Positions 14,001-29,000 of a DNA stretch of 64,000 bases are shown here, piece by piece. Source of the stretch: Micrasema longulum (lineage: Eukaryota > Arthropoda > Insecta > Trichoptera > Brachycentridae); the NCBI GenBank assembly GCA_022494885.1, contig JAGVSM010004977.1:124001-188000 (forward strand). The letters run 5' to 3'. Both the position numbers and the translations under genes were made by a program. The first letter of the stretch is position 1; each line of letters begins with the position of its first letter. The notes under the pieces are model-generated. The model was not told the DNA's origin and made no database searches. It was given only the letters and a program-made list of their open reading frames with translations.

Positions 14001-17000
14001 TTGCTGAGAGAAATAGATTCTATACACTTGCCGAGGGCTGACAAGGAGCTGTTAACACACGAATGTATTTCGTCCGATAAACCCTGAAAATATTCAAGTA
14101 GTCATAAGAATTACAGTAAAACCCCTAAACATAGAATTAAGAATAGTCCAGGAGCGTAGAATTATATTTAAATACATCGGACTGTGCCCAAAAATCCCTC
14201 CACTTTGCCCCACTTTCACCGCGTGCATTCGTGAAGTCGCCGCGTAATGTTGCCAAATGGGAAAAAATATAATCATAAAACAAATGTAAGGTAAATACAA
14301 AAGCAATATGTTAATTTCTCTAAAATTTTATTCTGCACGCGGAATAAGGCCGTAGTCGGGTAAAACTAACGCTTTTTCGTGACTTTTCGAAAGCGATTAG
14401 GGTCAGTCTAAAAGTCAATAAGATATTGTTTTTAATTGAATAGTACAACCAGAATTATCTTCTTTTTTAAAAAACAGAGAATACAATCCTATAAAAAAAG
14501 GTTTCAACTAAAGTACTTCACTGGTCTATTAAAGTTAAGTCTAACTGTGTAAAATACAAAACTTTGTAACCGTACTGTATGTTTCCAAAATAAAAGAAAA
14601 AATAATAATTTTAATAAATAATAAAAAAAATTCATTCAAAAGTATAAGAGGTTAATAGATAAAGATTTCATATTGATTTCACTTATCTCCTCTGTTGTGT
14701 CAATCAATGTTTCCGAGTGCACAATAAAATCTTAGGAAAATTAACAAACTGTTTTTTTTTACCTTACATTTGTGTTATGGTTATATTCTTCGCGATCTGG
14801 CAATATTACTCGGTGACTTCAAGTATGCGCGCGGCGAAAGTGTGTCTAAGTGAGGGAAATATTGGACACAGCCCGATGTATTCATTTATTTCAAATATGA
14901 TTCTACGCTCCTTCTGGACTATTCTTAATTCCATGCCTACAACCATTAAAAACTAAAATTTCCTCAAGCAGGCAATCATTACCCTATGCTTAATTTATTT
15001 TGTATTAAATTTACATTCAATTCAATAGTATTAAATAAAGTTTTAAAATCTCGCAGAATAAATGCATGTACAAAAAAGAAAATCATATTTCTCTGCAAAT
15101 AAAAGCAATGTTCTCTAAATAATTTTATGTGTAATATTTTATACAAATCTATAAAAAAAACAAATCAAATGTTCACCTACCTCTAGTATAACTTTCATTA
15201 AAAGCGGCAAAGTCATTTTATCCGCAACGTCTTTGGGCACGGTGCTAAAGGATTTCCATTTGTGATAATCGCCGTACGAAGCGTGCACAACAGAATTCAG
15301 AAACACTCCGATGCAAACTCTTATCAAACTTCTTATTTGAGGGTCTGCGTGATCCTTCATAAGGTGTATCAATTCAGACATGTGCTGTGGACCAGCTGGT
15401 TCATTTGTACTATCTTCAGCTAAATTTTCTTTAGATTTAACTGATTTGGAAATATTTTTTTCAAGGCATTCAGACTGCGATGATTCTTCATCGTCCATTC
15501 TAGAATTTTCTTCGACAGTTTCTAGAACTTTCTCCTGGTTCATGTAACTCCTTTCGGAAGAATGCTTTCTCGTCGGCACATCTTTATTTGAAAGTTTTCC
15601 TTCATCCGCATCATCGCTTTTAGTCGATCCTTTCGATTCGTTTGAAATTTGCCTTTCAACTATTGTGTTGCCGTCATTGTTGAGAAACATTTCGTTGAAT
15701 TTTCTTTCAATGTTATTTGTTTGATCGGCGTCTGGATTCGGGGCTTCGAAACTGTTGGAAGATTCGCCGAAGTAATCAAATTTCATTTCTAGTTCGAGAC
15801 TAGACGTTAGTGGATCGACACTCGTCGTCATCAAGTAATCGGTGGATTGTTGATCGCGCGAATTTGTCATGTTACTTCCCATAGTAAAATTGCTAGCAGT
15901 CATTCCTTGATTGGTAGAATCTCCACTCATGTAACTGGCGCCCATTTGGCTGGTATTTTGATTTAGAGTCGGCTTACTTTCGAGCATATTACTGGGTATA
16001 CAAGCCAAGGAACTATTGTCTACACTTTCCTGTACAGCGGCTTTGAATTTTTCCCTCCGAACTGAAGAAGACATTCTGTGACTCGCCCCAGAGTTGTTGC
16101 TTCCGGGATTACTAAGTTGGCTCATCAAATCAATACTCTTGCTGAGAAGTTCTTGCCCATACGAGTCAGTCATAGACTCCTGGTAACAAACATTTCTTTC
16201 AAGTACAAAATCATTTAGCATATCATTGTGGGAAACATTGCTAAATTCAGAATTACCTGGAAAAAAAAAGCTCGTCATTATTGATGATTTGCTGAAATCT
16301 GTTTTAACGAAAGTTAATATTTCAACTTTTCCTAAACAAATCTAGCCTGTTTCTTTAGTTATTGAGATTAAACGTTGAGACCAGGTCTTGTGGCAGTTTA
16401 TTCCAGACATCAAAAACCCTATTGGCCAGGAAATTCTTCTGCGAGTTAAAGTTGAACCTGGTTTTCTCCAGCCTGAGACTGTGGCCTTAAAGTTGAGCAA
16501 GTGGTTTTAGTTTGAACATGAAATCCAAATTTGGGCAGCCATAGTGACTGTTGAGTATTTTATGTCTCTATCAAGTCACCCCTTTCTCGCCATTCCTCCA
16601 GCGTTGTGAGATCGATAGTTTCTCTGCACATACAGATATCATTGGCGACAGCTCTGTAGCTGGTCTTTGGACTCTTTCCAACAAGTATATCGTCACCCTA
16701 GCTTGTAATACCCATAAGCCCACGAATGGTCAAATATGACACAGTGGAATTTTCTGTTGGGACTTCAAATAATCTATACGCGTGTAAAATTTGTATATTC
16801 GTACAGTGTTTAAAAACCTTCGCTACCATTTGCTACTGAAGTAAAAACTATTTTTACTCTCCGCTGAACAAAAGCAAGTTTGGGACTGTTTTACAAGTTA
16901 GGCTGACAATATGCCAAATGTATTTATAGATATAATAAGTCACAACACAAACTGCCAACGAACTGTGGACATCCAGGACTAGAGAGAACCTTATACCTTG

Positions 17001-20000
17001 TAAAGTAGGCAAGTGCGGTAAAAGCTGTCAGGAGGCATAAGCATTACATGGGACAACCAAATTTTCTGCACTTAATGACAGTTTTTGCAAGATTTTTCTG
17101 TGTTTTGTGGGTTAACATACCTGATAAATTGTGAACATCAACATCCTTATCCAAATACATGGCAAGACACTCTGGATACATATCCACTATCGAAGAAAGG
17201 CATGAAATAGCCAGAGCTTTTACAGAAACTCTGACAGATCTGTCGGATATGGCTTGACCTGAAGATAATAATTAGTTTAACATTCCATTTTTTTTTTTAT
17301 AAAATTTATATTTGAACCACTAACTTTGTGGATAGTTCAACATTTTTTAAATTTATTGCAACAGAGGGGGAAAACATTATTGAGAAGGGAATATGGAAGT
17401 CCAGGCATTTACAGGGTTAATGACCTGTCATTGGCCACTTTACAAACTGTGTAACATTAATCATTCTGCCGATGTTTAAACATCCACATTTCCTCAACTC
17501 TTCCATCTGTTGACTTTTGTGAGGTAAAGGAGATAAAACCTTTATCATGCAAGCATTTGGACGTACTCAAATATTGTTGAGTTTAACATTCGTTTAAATA
17601 TTGAACTATTTTTCATAAAGGTATTTAAAAGAATATGTATTTGAAGAAAAAACATATTCTTTTAAATATTTCGTAACTCTTATTACTAAATATATTCTGG
17701 CGTATCAAACAAGTAGGCAGTCCACCGATCAAAAACTTTTGAGGAAATCAAGAATTTATGTATTTGGTATTTTTTTACAGTAACAATTTTTTTTCTCGTT
17801 TTAGATGTATTTATTAGAATAAGATGTTTAGAAGGATTACGATAATTTATCTTATGGCATTTTTATTGTTATCAAATAAACCTAGCAGAATATTAACAAT
17901 GAATAATTATTTTTATAATTTTAAGTTTAATTTACCTGAATAACCAGAGAGAAGAAATCGGCTGACCAGTAATCTAGAACAATACTTCAGTGGTATGTCG
18001 CTGTCATAAAATGTTCCGATATTTGACTGAAATATATAAAGAAAACATACTTAACAACTATTCTTCATCTCTGTTGTAATATGAATTATTAATTAACATA
18101 TTACAACAGAGATGAAGAACATTTAAGGGAAGGAAATATAGAAGTCTAGGTATCTACAGGTCGTATGACCTGTCAATGGCTGGTTTAAGTGGCCACCTTA
18201 CACACTGTGTAACATTCACCATTCTGCCCATATTTGAACATCTATATTCCTTCAATTCTTTCATCTGTTGATGTTTGTGAAGTTAAAGAGCTGAAACCTT
18301 TATTTATGCGGGTGAGATTCGTCTAATTGAATTATTTCACCAACATACTAGGCAACGCCTGAAAATGTTATTTTTTCAATTTCTATATTTCTTCATGGAC
18401 CAGGTGGATTTATCAACAATATTTTGAGTTTGTCCCAATTTTTGTAGACAAGGACAAGAAGTGAATGTTACACAGTGTGCAAAGTGGCCACTCAAACCAG
18501 CCATTGACAGGTCATAAGCCCTGTAGATGCCTAGACTTCTATATTACCTTCTCTTAAATGTTCTTCATCTCTGTTGTAATATGTTAATATAAACAGCTCC
18601 CCAGGGAGTTGAATCCAGTCCTTGTCTACAAAAATTTGGACAAACTCAAAATATTGTTGAATTAGCAATTAACTATATACTCGTACCTAATATGATATTC
18701 TTATTATTTAATAAATTCTTTGTATTTGAAATTAAGTCAAAATTTTGTTTTGATTGTAATACAGTAGAACCTCTATATTCATCATTAATCTGTTACTGGG
18801 AGTCGAACGAATATAGAAACAATTTTTCCAATAGGAAATAACTGAAATTCAATTAATCTCTATCCAACTCCTAAAAAATTGTACAAATTTTTTGTTTAAA
18901 CTCTGTTTTTAACTTAATTGTACTGAATAGATATATACATAGAGTATTGTATGTTGCACGCGTCACAGCTATCGGTGAAATGACCCACACAAGCGGGGCC
19001 CACCTCTATTTATGAGACCTGCGGATGGCGGTGAACTGCAAATAGTGGGGGTAGAGCTACCCCCGACAGCGTTACGGCTAGCCCCACAGAGCTCAATGCA
19101 CGCCGATTTATAAGGCATGTTATGCTTACCAATAAATCGGTTGAATTCCTAACTCTGAACAGTGAACTAGTGTTTTACTCAGTTTCTCCGCCCTTTGTGC
19201 TCCCCCTCGTTGCTCTTTTCTCCGCCCTGCCAGCTGACTGCCTTCGCCTCACTACACTTGGACCGGGTGGAAAGTCTTTTTCAGGGTTATTGAGGTTGAC
19301 TTGCGGTCGGTGCAGTCGTGCCCCTACCTTCCGACTTTGTCGTTTGACTCTGTTTGGGAGGGTAGCTTCCCAATTACGCCGGAAGTCTGACTGCGACAGA
19401 TGCGGGTGACGAACCAGCGAAATCATGGTAACGCGTACGGTACAATAAGGATGGATCAAGAGAAGGATAGAAATTGAAAATTGGCCAGGAATTATATAAA
19501 AAATGCTGTTTTATAGTAAACAGCAAAGCAAACTATTGAACTCCCCTACTTGCATTCTAAAATAAACTTATTATGTAATTAGGTACCTTGAAGTTATGAT
19601 TTGACTTGAGACTCTGTTGGTCATCCAATTCATCATTACTTTGCGCATTGTCTCCATCTTGTTCCTTCTCCGTGAAGGTTTCCGAGAACTTCTCATTCAC
19701 ATAGGATGTGAATTGTTCCGGAGTCATCTCTGGCCTGATAGACTCACTCATTATGGAACTGCGAGGGGAATCTGGAGTGTTCATTTCCTAGAATCATTTC
19801 ACAATATATCATTTTTCTAAAAACTTAATAGAGTGGTTCATCTGTAGCTCCATTTCCTTATTTAACACAGCTGGGGACAAAATAAAAATTGCAATGATGA
19901 AAGCCGCCGTGGAGTGGCAACATAAGAAGAAGATGTAGCTAGAATTAGAATATTTTTATTTTTTTTATTTTATTTGGGAAATCAACAGTTCTACTTACAT

Positions 20001-23000
20001 ATTTATAGTAAACAAACAGATATAGTGTATAAACTCAGAACTAATAACAGATTTCCACATAATATACAAAGTTAGGAAAGAAAATATAGTACAAATCAAA
20101 TAAATACATATAATTTATACATATAAAATGTTATTTTCATGTACTCAATAATAAAAGAATTTTTTTATATTTATTTTAAGAACATTAAGTTACTGTAAAT
20201 TGGGCGGGATTAGGACAAGATTGCTTGAAGAGAGGATAAGGAGGAGAAGGGAGATGTACATATTTATTATTATAATGTCTACTAAGTTACATAATGCATT
20301 TTTAGTGTAAATTTTAAATCTGACAGAGTGATGTTTGTGTAATCTATATTTTTAAATTTTGTATTGTACTCTGAAAAAGTTCTACAAAAAAAACATTTTT
20401 AACATACAATGTTTTACTTATTGGTACATGAAACAGGTGGTACCGTCTACAAATCCTGGCTGGCACATGTATTGTTATTGAACCAAGCAGCTCTGTACAG
20501 TCAACCATTCCTGTCATAATTTTGTAAAGCAGTAGTTGGTCCGCACACACTCTGTGGTATTGTAGAGAAATGATTCTATGGAAGGTGGAGGCAGTGAGAG
20601 TAGATACATAAGAAATACCGGTTTTGTATTTAAGGTACTTTATAAATTTGTTTTGAATATTTTCTATTCTACTTTTATATATGGCATACTGGGGATTCCA
20701 TATCTGAGATGCGTATTCCAAATGGCTTCTAACAAATATATAATATAATGAAATTAGGGCCTTTGGATTATCAAAGTGTTTACTCATTCGAATCATGAAA
20801 CCTAACATGCTCAATGCTTTGGAGGTAATTTTATTGATATGCGATTCAAAAAGTAGTTTTGAGTCTAAAACAATCCCAAGATCTTTAATTTCGTGCTTTC
20901 TCATTAGTACATTATTGTTTAGTTTGTAATCAAATTAAGAATTTTTCTTTTCCTTGTGAATGTAACACAGACACATTTATTTATATTCAAAAACAGTTTA
21001 TTGTATCTATTTATTATACGTTAGTGTTGTAATTGTCAAAATATGACTATTTTTTATTTTTTAAGGTTATAATGATAATATGAGATGAAAGTCTAAATTT
21101 GTAAAAGAAATAAAAATAACACATATTTGGCTCTGTTACGGGGGAAAATGCAATTGTTTTAGAACATTGATCTGTGCTATTGGCTTACCCTTGTGCTGAG
21201 ATCCTCCATACTCCGGTAAGGGGTTTGTTGTTGGGACACGCTAGAGAACAATAGGCTCCCTTGAAACATTGGGAAGTCGGAGATTTCACTCATTTCCTCT
21301 GGTTCATTGAGGTTGATGGAAGATGAAGTTTTAGACAAGACAGACTGCACCATGCTAACAGAACCTGCAATGTAATTATACTCCGGTAAGGGGTTTGTTT
21401 TTGGGACGTTGTTGTATTGAGTGTACCAAGGCAGTGCGCTATGCACCATTGAGTGCGGACAGGAGCATGATAATAAATAAATCTAAATACAGTAAAACCC
21501 CTGTTTTACGTTTTTCAATGGAGCAACAAAAAAGTGTAAAACTGAGGAAAACTTTAAAGTGAGGAAATGAAAAATGTATGGAAAAAATTAATTTCATTAA
21601 AATATAATTATTGTACAAGACTATACTAAATATACTGCAGAAAAATTGTAAGTACTGTCATGATTGGAAATTATTCATATTTACCAATGATATAACTAAA
21701 ATATTTTGTATTTTTTCAAACAAAACTGCAAAGTGTTATTTTTTAATTGAATTTTAAAAAATACATGCATAAATAATTTTATCTAGGTACTTAACCTTAA
21801 AAACACTAAAATAAAATTTTGAATTTGCATAAAATGCATATAACGATTTTTTCCCTAAATATTGGGAAATTTTATTTAAATGGTATCATTTTTTTTAGAC
21901 TGGCATCACAAAATTTCAACTGTCGTTTATATCGCGGACTGTTTCACACTTTTATGATATCTGTTTAAACTACTCGTATCACCTTTTCACATTATGTGCG
22001 TATAATTGCCATTTTTTTTAACTTTCTGCATCGTAATTTATTGATGTAAAGACTTTATTCTTCCTAAACATGCGTCAACTGCATGTCACTATTTAGTAAA
22101 ACGTCAAAATTAGACACTTAAACAAAACGGTCAGTTACACTGCACCTACTTTGAATTTAGTTTGAGACAATAATTTATACATTTCTTATTTACCTCGATT
22201 TTATTCTCCATTCACGCGGTGGCGCGCGGCTCGTCTTTTGACAGATAGAATGAGTTATGAAAAAAATTCGACGTAAAACCGGGGTTATGAAAAACGCAAA
22301 AAACGTTAATTGAGGGGGAAATTGAATGAGAATGTATGGAAAAAAATGGGACCTAAATATTTCGGTGTAAAAAGCGGGAAAATGTAAAAACGAGAAACGT
22401 AAAAACAAGCTTTTACTGTATTATATTATAAATTTGCCCTGAGAAAGTGCCTGGTCCCCATCAAGAATTTAAGACACACTATTTTATAGCAAATTGTATT
22501 TTTATATTTGTAAATTATTTATAACCTCTGCACATGTAAAAGCCCTTTGGGCGTTAATAAATAAATAAATAAAACAACTTCACTATTTTCTCAATTCACC
22601 TATCCTGGAGACATCATAACAATAAAACAATAATATTAGTTCGTATATCTGTTTGTAGTCACTCACTCAGAGATCTGTGATGCCACTTTCCTTTGGATTT
22701 GTCACTCGCAGCTGCCATCAAGCTGGCCGGCCCACTGGGCTCCAGTAGAGCGGCCCTCAGGGCATGGCTCGGCTCACTCAACAGAGCGTTTAGACACTCC
22801 ATGGCCGAGTTCTGCACATTATGATCGCTGGACTTGGAGTCGATGAACTGGAGACATATCCAATATATCTAGAAAACAAACCAAATTTATATATTTATTT
22901 ATCCTTTACCGGGTTAGGTAATAACAATCGGGTTGTGGTCCTGTGGCTAGTGTCTCGGACTCACGGACCAAAGGTCTGTGGTTCGAATCGCACTCTACCC

Positions 23001-26000
23001 CAACTTGATTCCATTTTCTAATAGTGAGTTATATTTACAACTCGTTGAAAATGGCCCTCAAAATGAAAAAAAACATCTCAACTAATATAAACATTTAATT
23101 ACATCTAAGAAATTTAATAGTAGAAAATGTTGCATAGTAGAGAGAAAAAAATCAAAGAAAGGAAAGGAGAAAAGAGGAGAGGAAAGGGTATTTTTAAATT
23201 AGAATGAGGAAGTTCAGTTCTTTGGGAAATTAAAGATAGAAAATATTTTTGTACGCATAGTAAAAATTAGAGCATATAACTTAAACATATCTTAAACAGA
23301 AACAGAAATAAATAAACACGACAATGACCTTCCCTGGCCGCCTGTTTCGTTTGGACAACTGTCTGCTTAACACCCCGTATTCTACATTATTTTAAGGAAT
23401 GTTCAAGTGTTTGTGGACAAATGTCTAGACTTCCATATTCCCTTCTGAAAAAAAACGTTTTCCCTCTCTGTTGCAATAAATTTGAATACATTCTAATTTA
23501 GACAGCGCAATATTTACGGAAAATTGCCTCAAGGGTGTTTTACAATGATAAATTTTAATTTAGTACAGATACGAGCCACATTACATGTCCCACAGCTACA
23601 GAGTCCACGGGAAGTTGAAATTTCAGCTTTTTATTAAGACAGCTAATTACCTGCATGCACTTTTCAACTGGTATTATATCGGGAGAAAGTCCAGAGAGAG
23701 GATTGGTATGAAAAAGTGCTCTTAGGGCGCCAAACCATCCTAGTACTGTTTGCTGACCGGCAGAATCATTAGTCAAAGCATCTGAAATTAGAATCGGAAT
23801 CTTCATAGTTGGTTCGAGAGTCGTCACTGGTCGGGAGCAGAGGGTTGCTTTTGATGAGTTTTCATCAAACCCGTACAAAGTAACGTCAGGAATACCTCAA
23901 GGATCTCATTTGGGACCATTGTTGTTTTTGATATTCATTAATGATATTGTTAATTTCATAAAGTTTTCAAAATATTTTCTTTTTGCAGACGACCTAAAAC
24001 TACATATATCGCTGTGTTTCAAAAATGGATGACTGTAAGGTTCTTCAAACAGATCTGACTTCTCTTTGTGAGTAGTGTAAAGTAAATGATCTTATTCTTA
24101 CTAAATGTTATGTAAGTCTACCGGTTTCGAGACGTACCCGTCTTTTCGTCAGGACATAGGTGAAGGTGTATAGTGGGTTTTGCATGTTGGTTTAATTGGT
24201 GTCCTGACAAAGAGACGGGTACATCTCGAAACCGGTGGACATAGAAAAGTCGGTAAGTGGTTATATATAAATATTTAATAACATTTAGTAAAATGTTTGA
24301 CCACAAAGTTAATGCGTTAAATATTAATGAGATTTTTTAAATGTAAATTTTACAAACAACAGAGTTAAAATCATAAACTAATACAATTCAAACACCCATA
24401 AAAGTATTACACAAACAATATTTAGAGGCCTTGGAGTTATCCTTGACTCATCGGTGAGATTTAACTGTCACGTTGAAAATATTGTGAAACGTGCTTCAAA
24501 ATTATTAGGTTTTATCTTAAGTATAACAAAATCATTAAAAAACCCAATAATTCACATCATTCCGTATATATCTCTCTGCCGAAATATTCTAGAGCTCTCT
24601 TCCAACATTTTGTCTTCAAATTATAAAATTAATTCGGATAGAATTGAAGCTATCCAAAGAAAATATCTTCAGATTCTTACATTTCGAAATGGTTTATAAT
24701 AAAGATAAAAATGGTTTATAAAATAATTCAGGTGTTCTTGTCCTTCAGTTTACGTTGGAATAACATCAAGAAATTTTGATATTCGTGTTAAGAACATATG
24801 AGGTGTCTTCACAATAATAATTTCTCTGAATTCGCAAATCAATTTAAATCATGACTTTAATAAAAATACAGGAGTTAAAATCTTACATACAAATAATAAA
24901 GGGTTAAAAGTAAATAATATAGAAATATTTCACACTAGGAAAGCTCAAAAAAATAATGTTCCTTTGATCAGCAAACATACTTTCAATATAGTCCTTTATA
25001 GGATGTTCCACTGTAATGGTCACCCTATCAAACCTATTAAGCTTACCCCCTCCCTCTATCCCCTATACTTTTTTCATTTATTTCTCAAACTACAGAATTA
25101 TTTTTAAATTATAACTTTTATTTATTAGAATTATTTTCATAATTTAATCAGTGCATGTTTGTCCTAATCCGTGCATGTGTTTATTAAAATGCACGTCGTG
25201 TTGGTTTTATATTTTTGCGCAACATCTATGGTGAAGGTGTATAGTGGGTTTTAATCGCTTTCGAAAGGGCTGGTCTGACGGTCACGAAAAAGTCAATAAG
25301 TAATTGTTTTAAATTGAATATTACAACCAAAATTATCTTCTTTTTTCAAAAAAAGAGAATACAATCCTATAAAAAAGGTTTCAACTAAAGTATTTCTTTT
25401 TTTTTTTTAAGTATTACCGAAGGCATAATTTTAAGTAGAAATAAAGAAAAATGTCACAAAAATGAATGTGATTTAAAATGCTTGTATTTTTTTTCAAAAA
25501 CAAAATATAAAATTTAGCCGCGGCCACTTTTATATTAAATTTATTATCTTCAAATTATAACAAAAAATTTTTGTTTAATACTTATACTCGTATGCAGAGA
25601 CAAAACTCAAGGTGAGGAAAGTACATTCTAATCTCGTATGCATAGAATAACCCGAAGTGAAGACAATAGAATGTACCTACCTCACCTTAAGGTTTGTCTC
25701 TGCATACGGGTATTAGTCTTTATTGAGATCCCAGATACCTAAGTTTAGTCTAAATTTGAAATGGCGTAATCTGCCGGTCCAAAAGTAATTAAATTTTAGT
25801 TACATAAAACTTTTAAGTATATTTAAAAAATATTGATTTTTTCTAAATTATGTTTTTTCATTTTTTTATTATTGTGCAATTAAAACAAAACATTCGTTTT
25901 AAAATGGGAAAATCGTATGATTTCCTAATTTTGCGTTCGTTTTACCAGACTACAGCCTTAATGCTTTAAATATTAATAATATATTTTGTTTTGTTTATTC

Positions 26001-29000
26001 ATTGTAAATTATTTACATGATTTTTTACGTGTGGTACTCATTTATGGAATGACTTTTTAGGGGGAAAATACTAATATTAAAAGATCATGAAAGATTTCCA
26101 TTGAATCCAAATAACTTAACTTACCTATGGCAGAGTTAACAATATGCATAATAAACTTCTTCTTGTGGTATTGACACAACTCTGCTATACAACTGGCAGC
26201 GCTTCTTCTGCATGGCGGTGTCGGAGATTCCACGTGGTTTATAAAACTGACTAGCAAATCTGAAATGAGCACAAAAATGCTTAGAACTGTATGCCAAAAT
26301 TTTACAATTTACTGTTTTTTTACATGTTTTCATGTACTTTCAATGGCAACTATGTAAACTCTTGTATGATGAAAATATCAACTTTTCGGAATAAATGATT
26401 GAAGATGCCTAAATATATCTTTGTTATTATTTTAAAGATGTTTATTTGAATTTAGAATTATGCTCAGTAAATTTTATTATTTCTGCCATTTACAATAATA
26501 TAATAGAAGATATTAATACACATATCGTGGTTATACAAGTAAAAGTGACCATTTGCAAAAATGACGAAATTGAGATTATTAACTTTTTGACATTGTATTA
26601 GCATAATGCTTGACTGGTAAAAATGCCAAATTCGATCGGACACTCCAAAAAAAATTTGTAAAATATGTGACCATTTGATAGAAGATCACAGATTTTTGAC
26701 AAGTAAAACTGATCAACACACATATTCACTTTTATTAGTAAATTTAAGAAGTAACAGTTAGCCAATTTGACTTGTAGGTGATGTCACCAGTAAAGAGCTA
26801 GTTAGAGTTAGTAGTTAGTAAGTTAGTATACGTTTTGTATTTGACAGATACAATTTATTTTTTATAAGAAGTTCGTTAATAAAATTTATTCTTTAGATTA
26901 TTACGTAACACTTCTTAATTATTTGTTCTTTTTAATTTATTTTGTATTTCTGTGTTTATTTAACCTTCATAAATAAAAAAAAAAGGATTATTGAAATAAA
27001 AAATCCCAAAAACATAATTTATAGTTATAAAATAAAATAAACGAAACAAAAATGATTATCTGCAAAATTTCATATCAAATTTTACAGGTAAAATTGACTA
27101 AGTTTTTCTTTTTTTTTTTAAATAAAAGTAATAATGTTTTTTAAATACGTTTATACTTTACATTAAAGTTAAAAGTACCGTACATATAATGTAAAATTAC
27201 CAACCACCTGCTTGAAAAATCTGATCTTTGAGAAGCAATTGAACTCTAGAAAAACACTAAAATGGCTCCCCTGAACATTATTGATTTTGTCACTTGGTCA
27301 ATTACTACGTTATACAAACACAAACCTACGTATTTTATGCTTAGTGATTTGAGACACAATGATCACTAATAAAATAACTACATACATTACATAAATTATA
27401 ACTATTTTAACCTGATCTATTGAAGTTGATTTCCTCTTTTTGCCAAGAATACATTCATTAAGTTATTTTTTTAATCTCCTGGCAGTCCTAATTATTATAA
27501 CAATTCACCAATACCTAGACTACACCGGCCAGCGGCTAGGTAACGAGTATGGTGACGTTGATATACTTCGTCTGGCTTTATATAATGAGGAAGTTCAGTG
27601 GTTTTTAAAAAAAAAAATATTTCTTAATAGTCTGTTAAACTAAGTCAAATTTATTTTTTTAAAATTTTTATCTATCGTATTATCGGCGCTACGATTTTTC
27701 AAAGTTTTGTATTTCTGAAATAACTCCGCGTGTAACGTCAGAGGTTAATTTCCGCTCATTCTCATTCAGTTCTTCCCATTGGTCCAGAAGCGACAAGCAG
27801 ACCGGAAATCTTCCATAGCTCTCAGATCATAGGTTGATTCACATGAACCAGTGACGTCATTAAAAGTAGTGCGTTTTTATCAAAATATTTTTTATTGTTT
27901 TTTCTGTACATTTTCAAGAAACTTTGCAGTACAATTTAATGCTTTAATTTTTACCCCGCGTAAGAAAACATTTTTTGTAACCAATATTATAAATATACAT
28001 ATTGTAGGGCTGAAGTTCCTCATTATAGGTTAAGTATTCAAAAGGTTATAAATCAATATGTAGAAAATTTCTTAATAATGTTATTTATTTACTATTTTTT
28101 TTCATGTATCTCTATAATAATGTATATATTTATGTGTATATATATACATGTATGTATGTATATGTGTATGTATGCATGTGCATGTGTATGTGTGTGTATA
28201 TGTTTTTATATGTAAATATCTTTCTATATACCCATTTACTTATGTTGGTATATTTCCTTATTTTTACTTATTATTGTATCGTTTAGTTTTCCTTATGTTA
28301 TCTTTAATTTTAACTAAATTTACATACATATGTTTCACTGCTGCACTTGAATGTATTTCTAATAAGTGTAAAAGCCCGTAGGGCGTGTAAATTAATAAAT
28401 AAATAAATAACTTATTCACTGTTTTATGTTATTTTGGTTCAGTTTCTTGTACACCACAAGACAAAAAAAATTACGAGTTTACCTGCTACCGCGCCCCTTG
28501 ACTTTACTGAACCCTTTTTCTAAGAAATCCTTTATCGATACCTCTTTCTTTTGTTTAATAAATTAAGGACACTATGTGTCACCTTTCTACAATATTTACA
28601 TTTTAAAATGTCTCAACAGTCTTGTTTTACCCGCGTTTGAGTGAACATAACACAACAATCATGGAAAGTGCAAAGCAAATGTCGATTGCGATAAAATCCA
28701 AAATAATCACATTGTCGCAAGAAAACATATCTAATTGTGAAATATCTCGTCGAGTTGGGTATTCAGAAGGTGCAGTGAGGTTTTTATTTAAAAAAAATCC
28801 AAGAAACTGGATCCATAGAACGGAAAAAAGGAAGCGGACGGGGGCGCGTGACATCTGCCCGAGATGATCGCTTAATAAAAAAAATTGTTATGCGCGATCG
28901 ATTTTTAACGGCACCTGAAATACACGCAGAGGTGCAGTCTACCAGCACATCAACATTTTCAGTAAAAACAGTGTCCAGGCGGCTGTTGGAGCATGGTTTC

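Larger units (their letters stand above)
24097..24290. mobile_element. Inverted Penelope-like terminal unit
   Basis: A palindrome: ttactaaatgtta and gtctaccggtttcgagacgt on the left mirror acatctcgaaaccggtggac and taacatttagtaa on the right. Each arm carries one hammerhead-like motif. The middle (gtgaaggtgtatagtgggtt) is also found at 25225-25250 behind the GIY-YIG remnant and at 49590-49615, tying the unit to that Penelope-like family. Confidence 0.65.
23880..24700 (+). mobile_element. jockey-like LINE split by a Penelope-derived insertion
   Basis: 23880-24096 encodes GIPQGSHLGPLLFLIFINDI and LFADDLKLHIS, the core reverse transcriptase motifs; 24420-24700 continues with FRGLGVILDSSVRFNCHVEN and KRASKLLGFILSITKSLKNP, which belongs directly after them in this family. 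The interruption at about 24097-24420 contains the inverted Penelope-like unit. Stops and deletions show both pieces are dead. Confidence 0.75.

Noticed and set aside
22929..22997. A tRNA gene
   Set aside because: A and B boxes are present, but the arms do not pair as a cloverleaf and the same head continues into a shared non-tRNA body at 51405; it is a tRNA-derived SINE.
28104..28381. Tyr/Val-rich small proteins
   Set aside because: They translate a simple TATG/TGTA tract.
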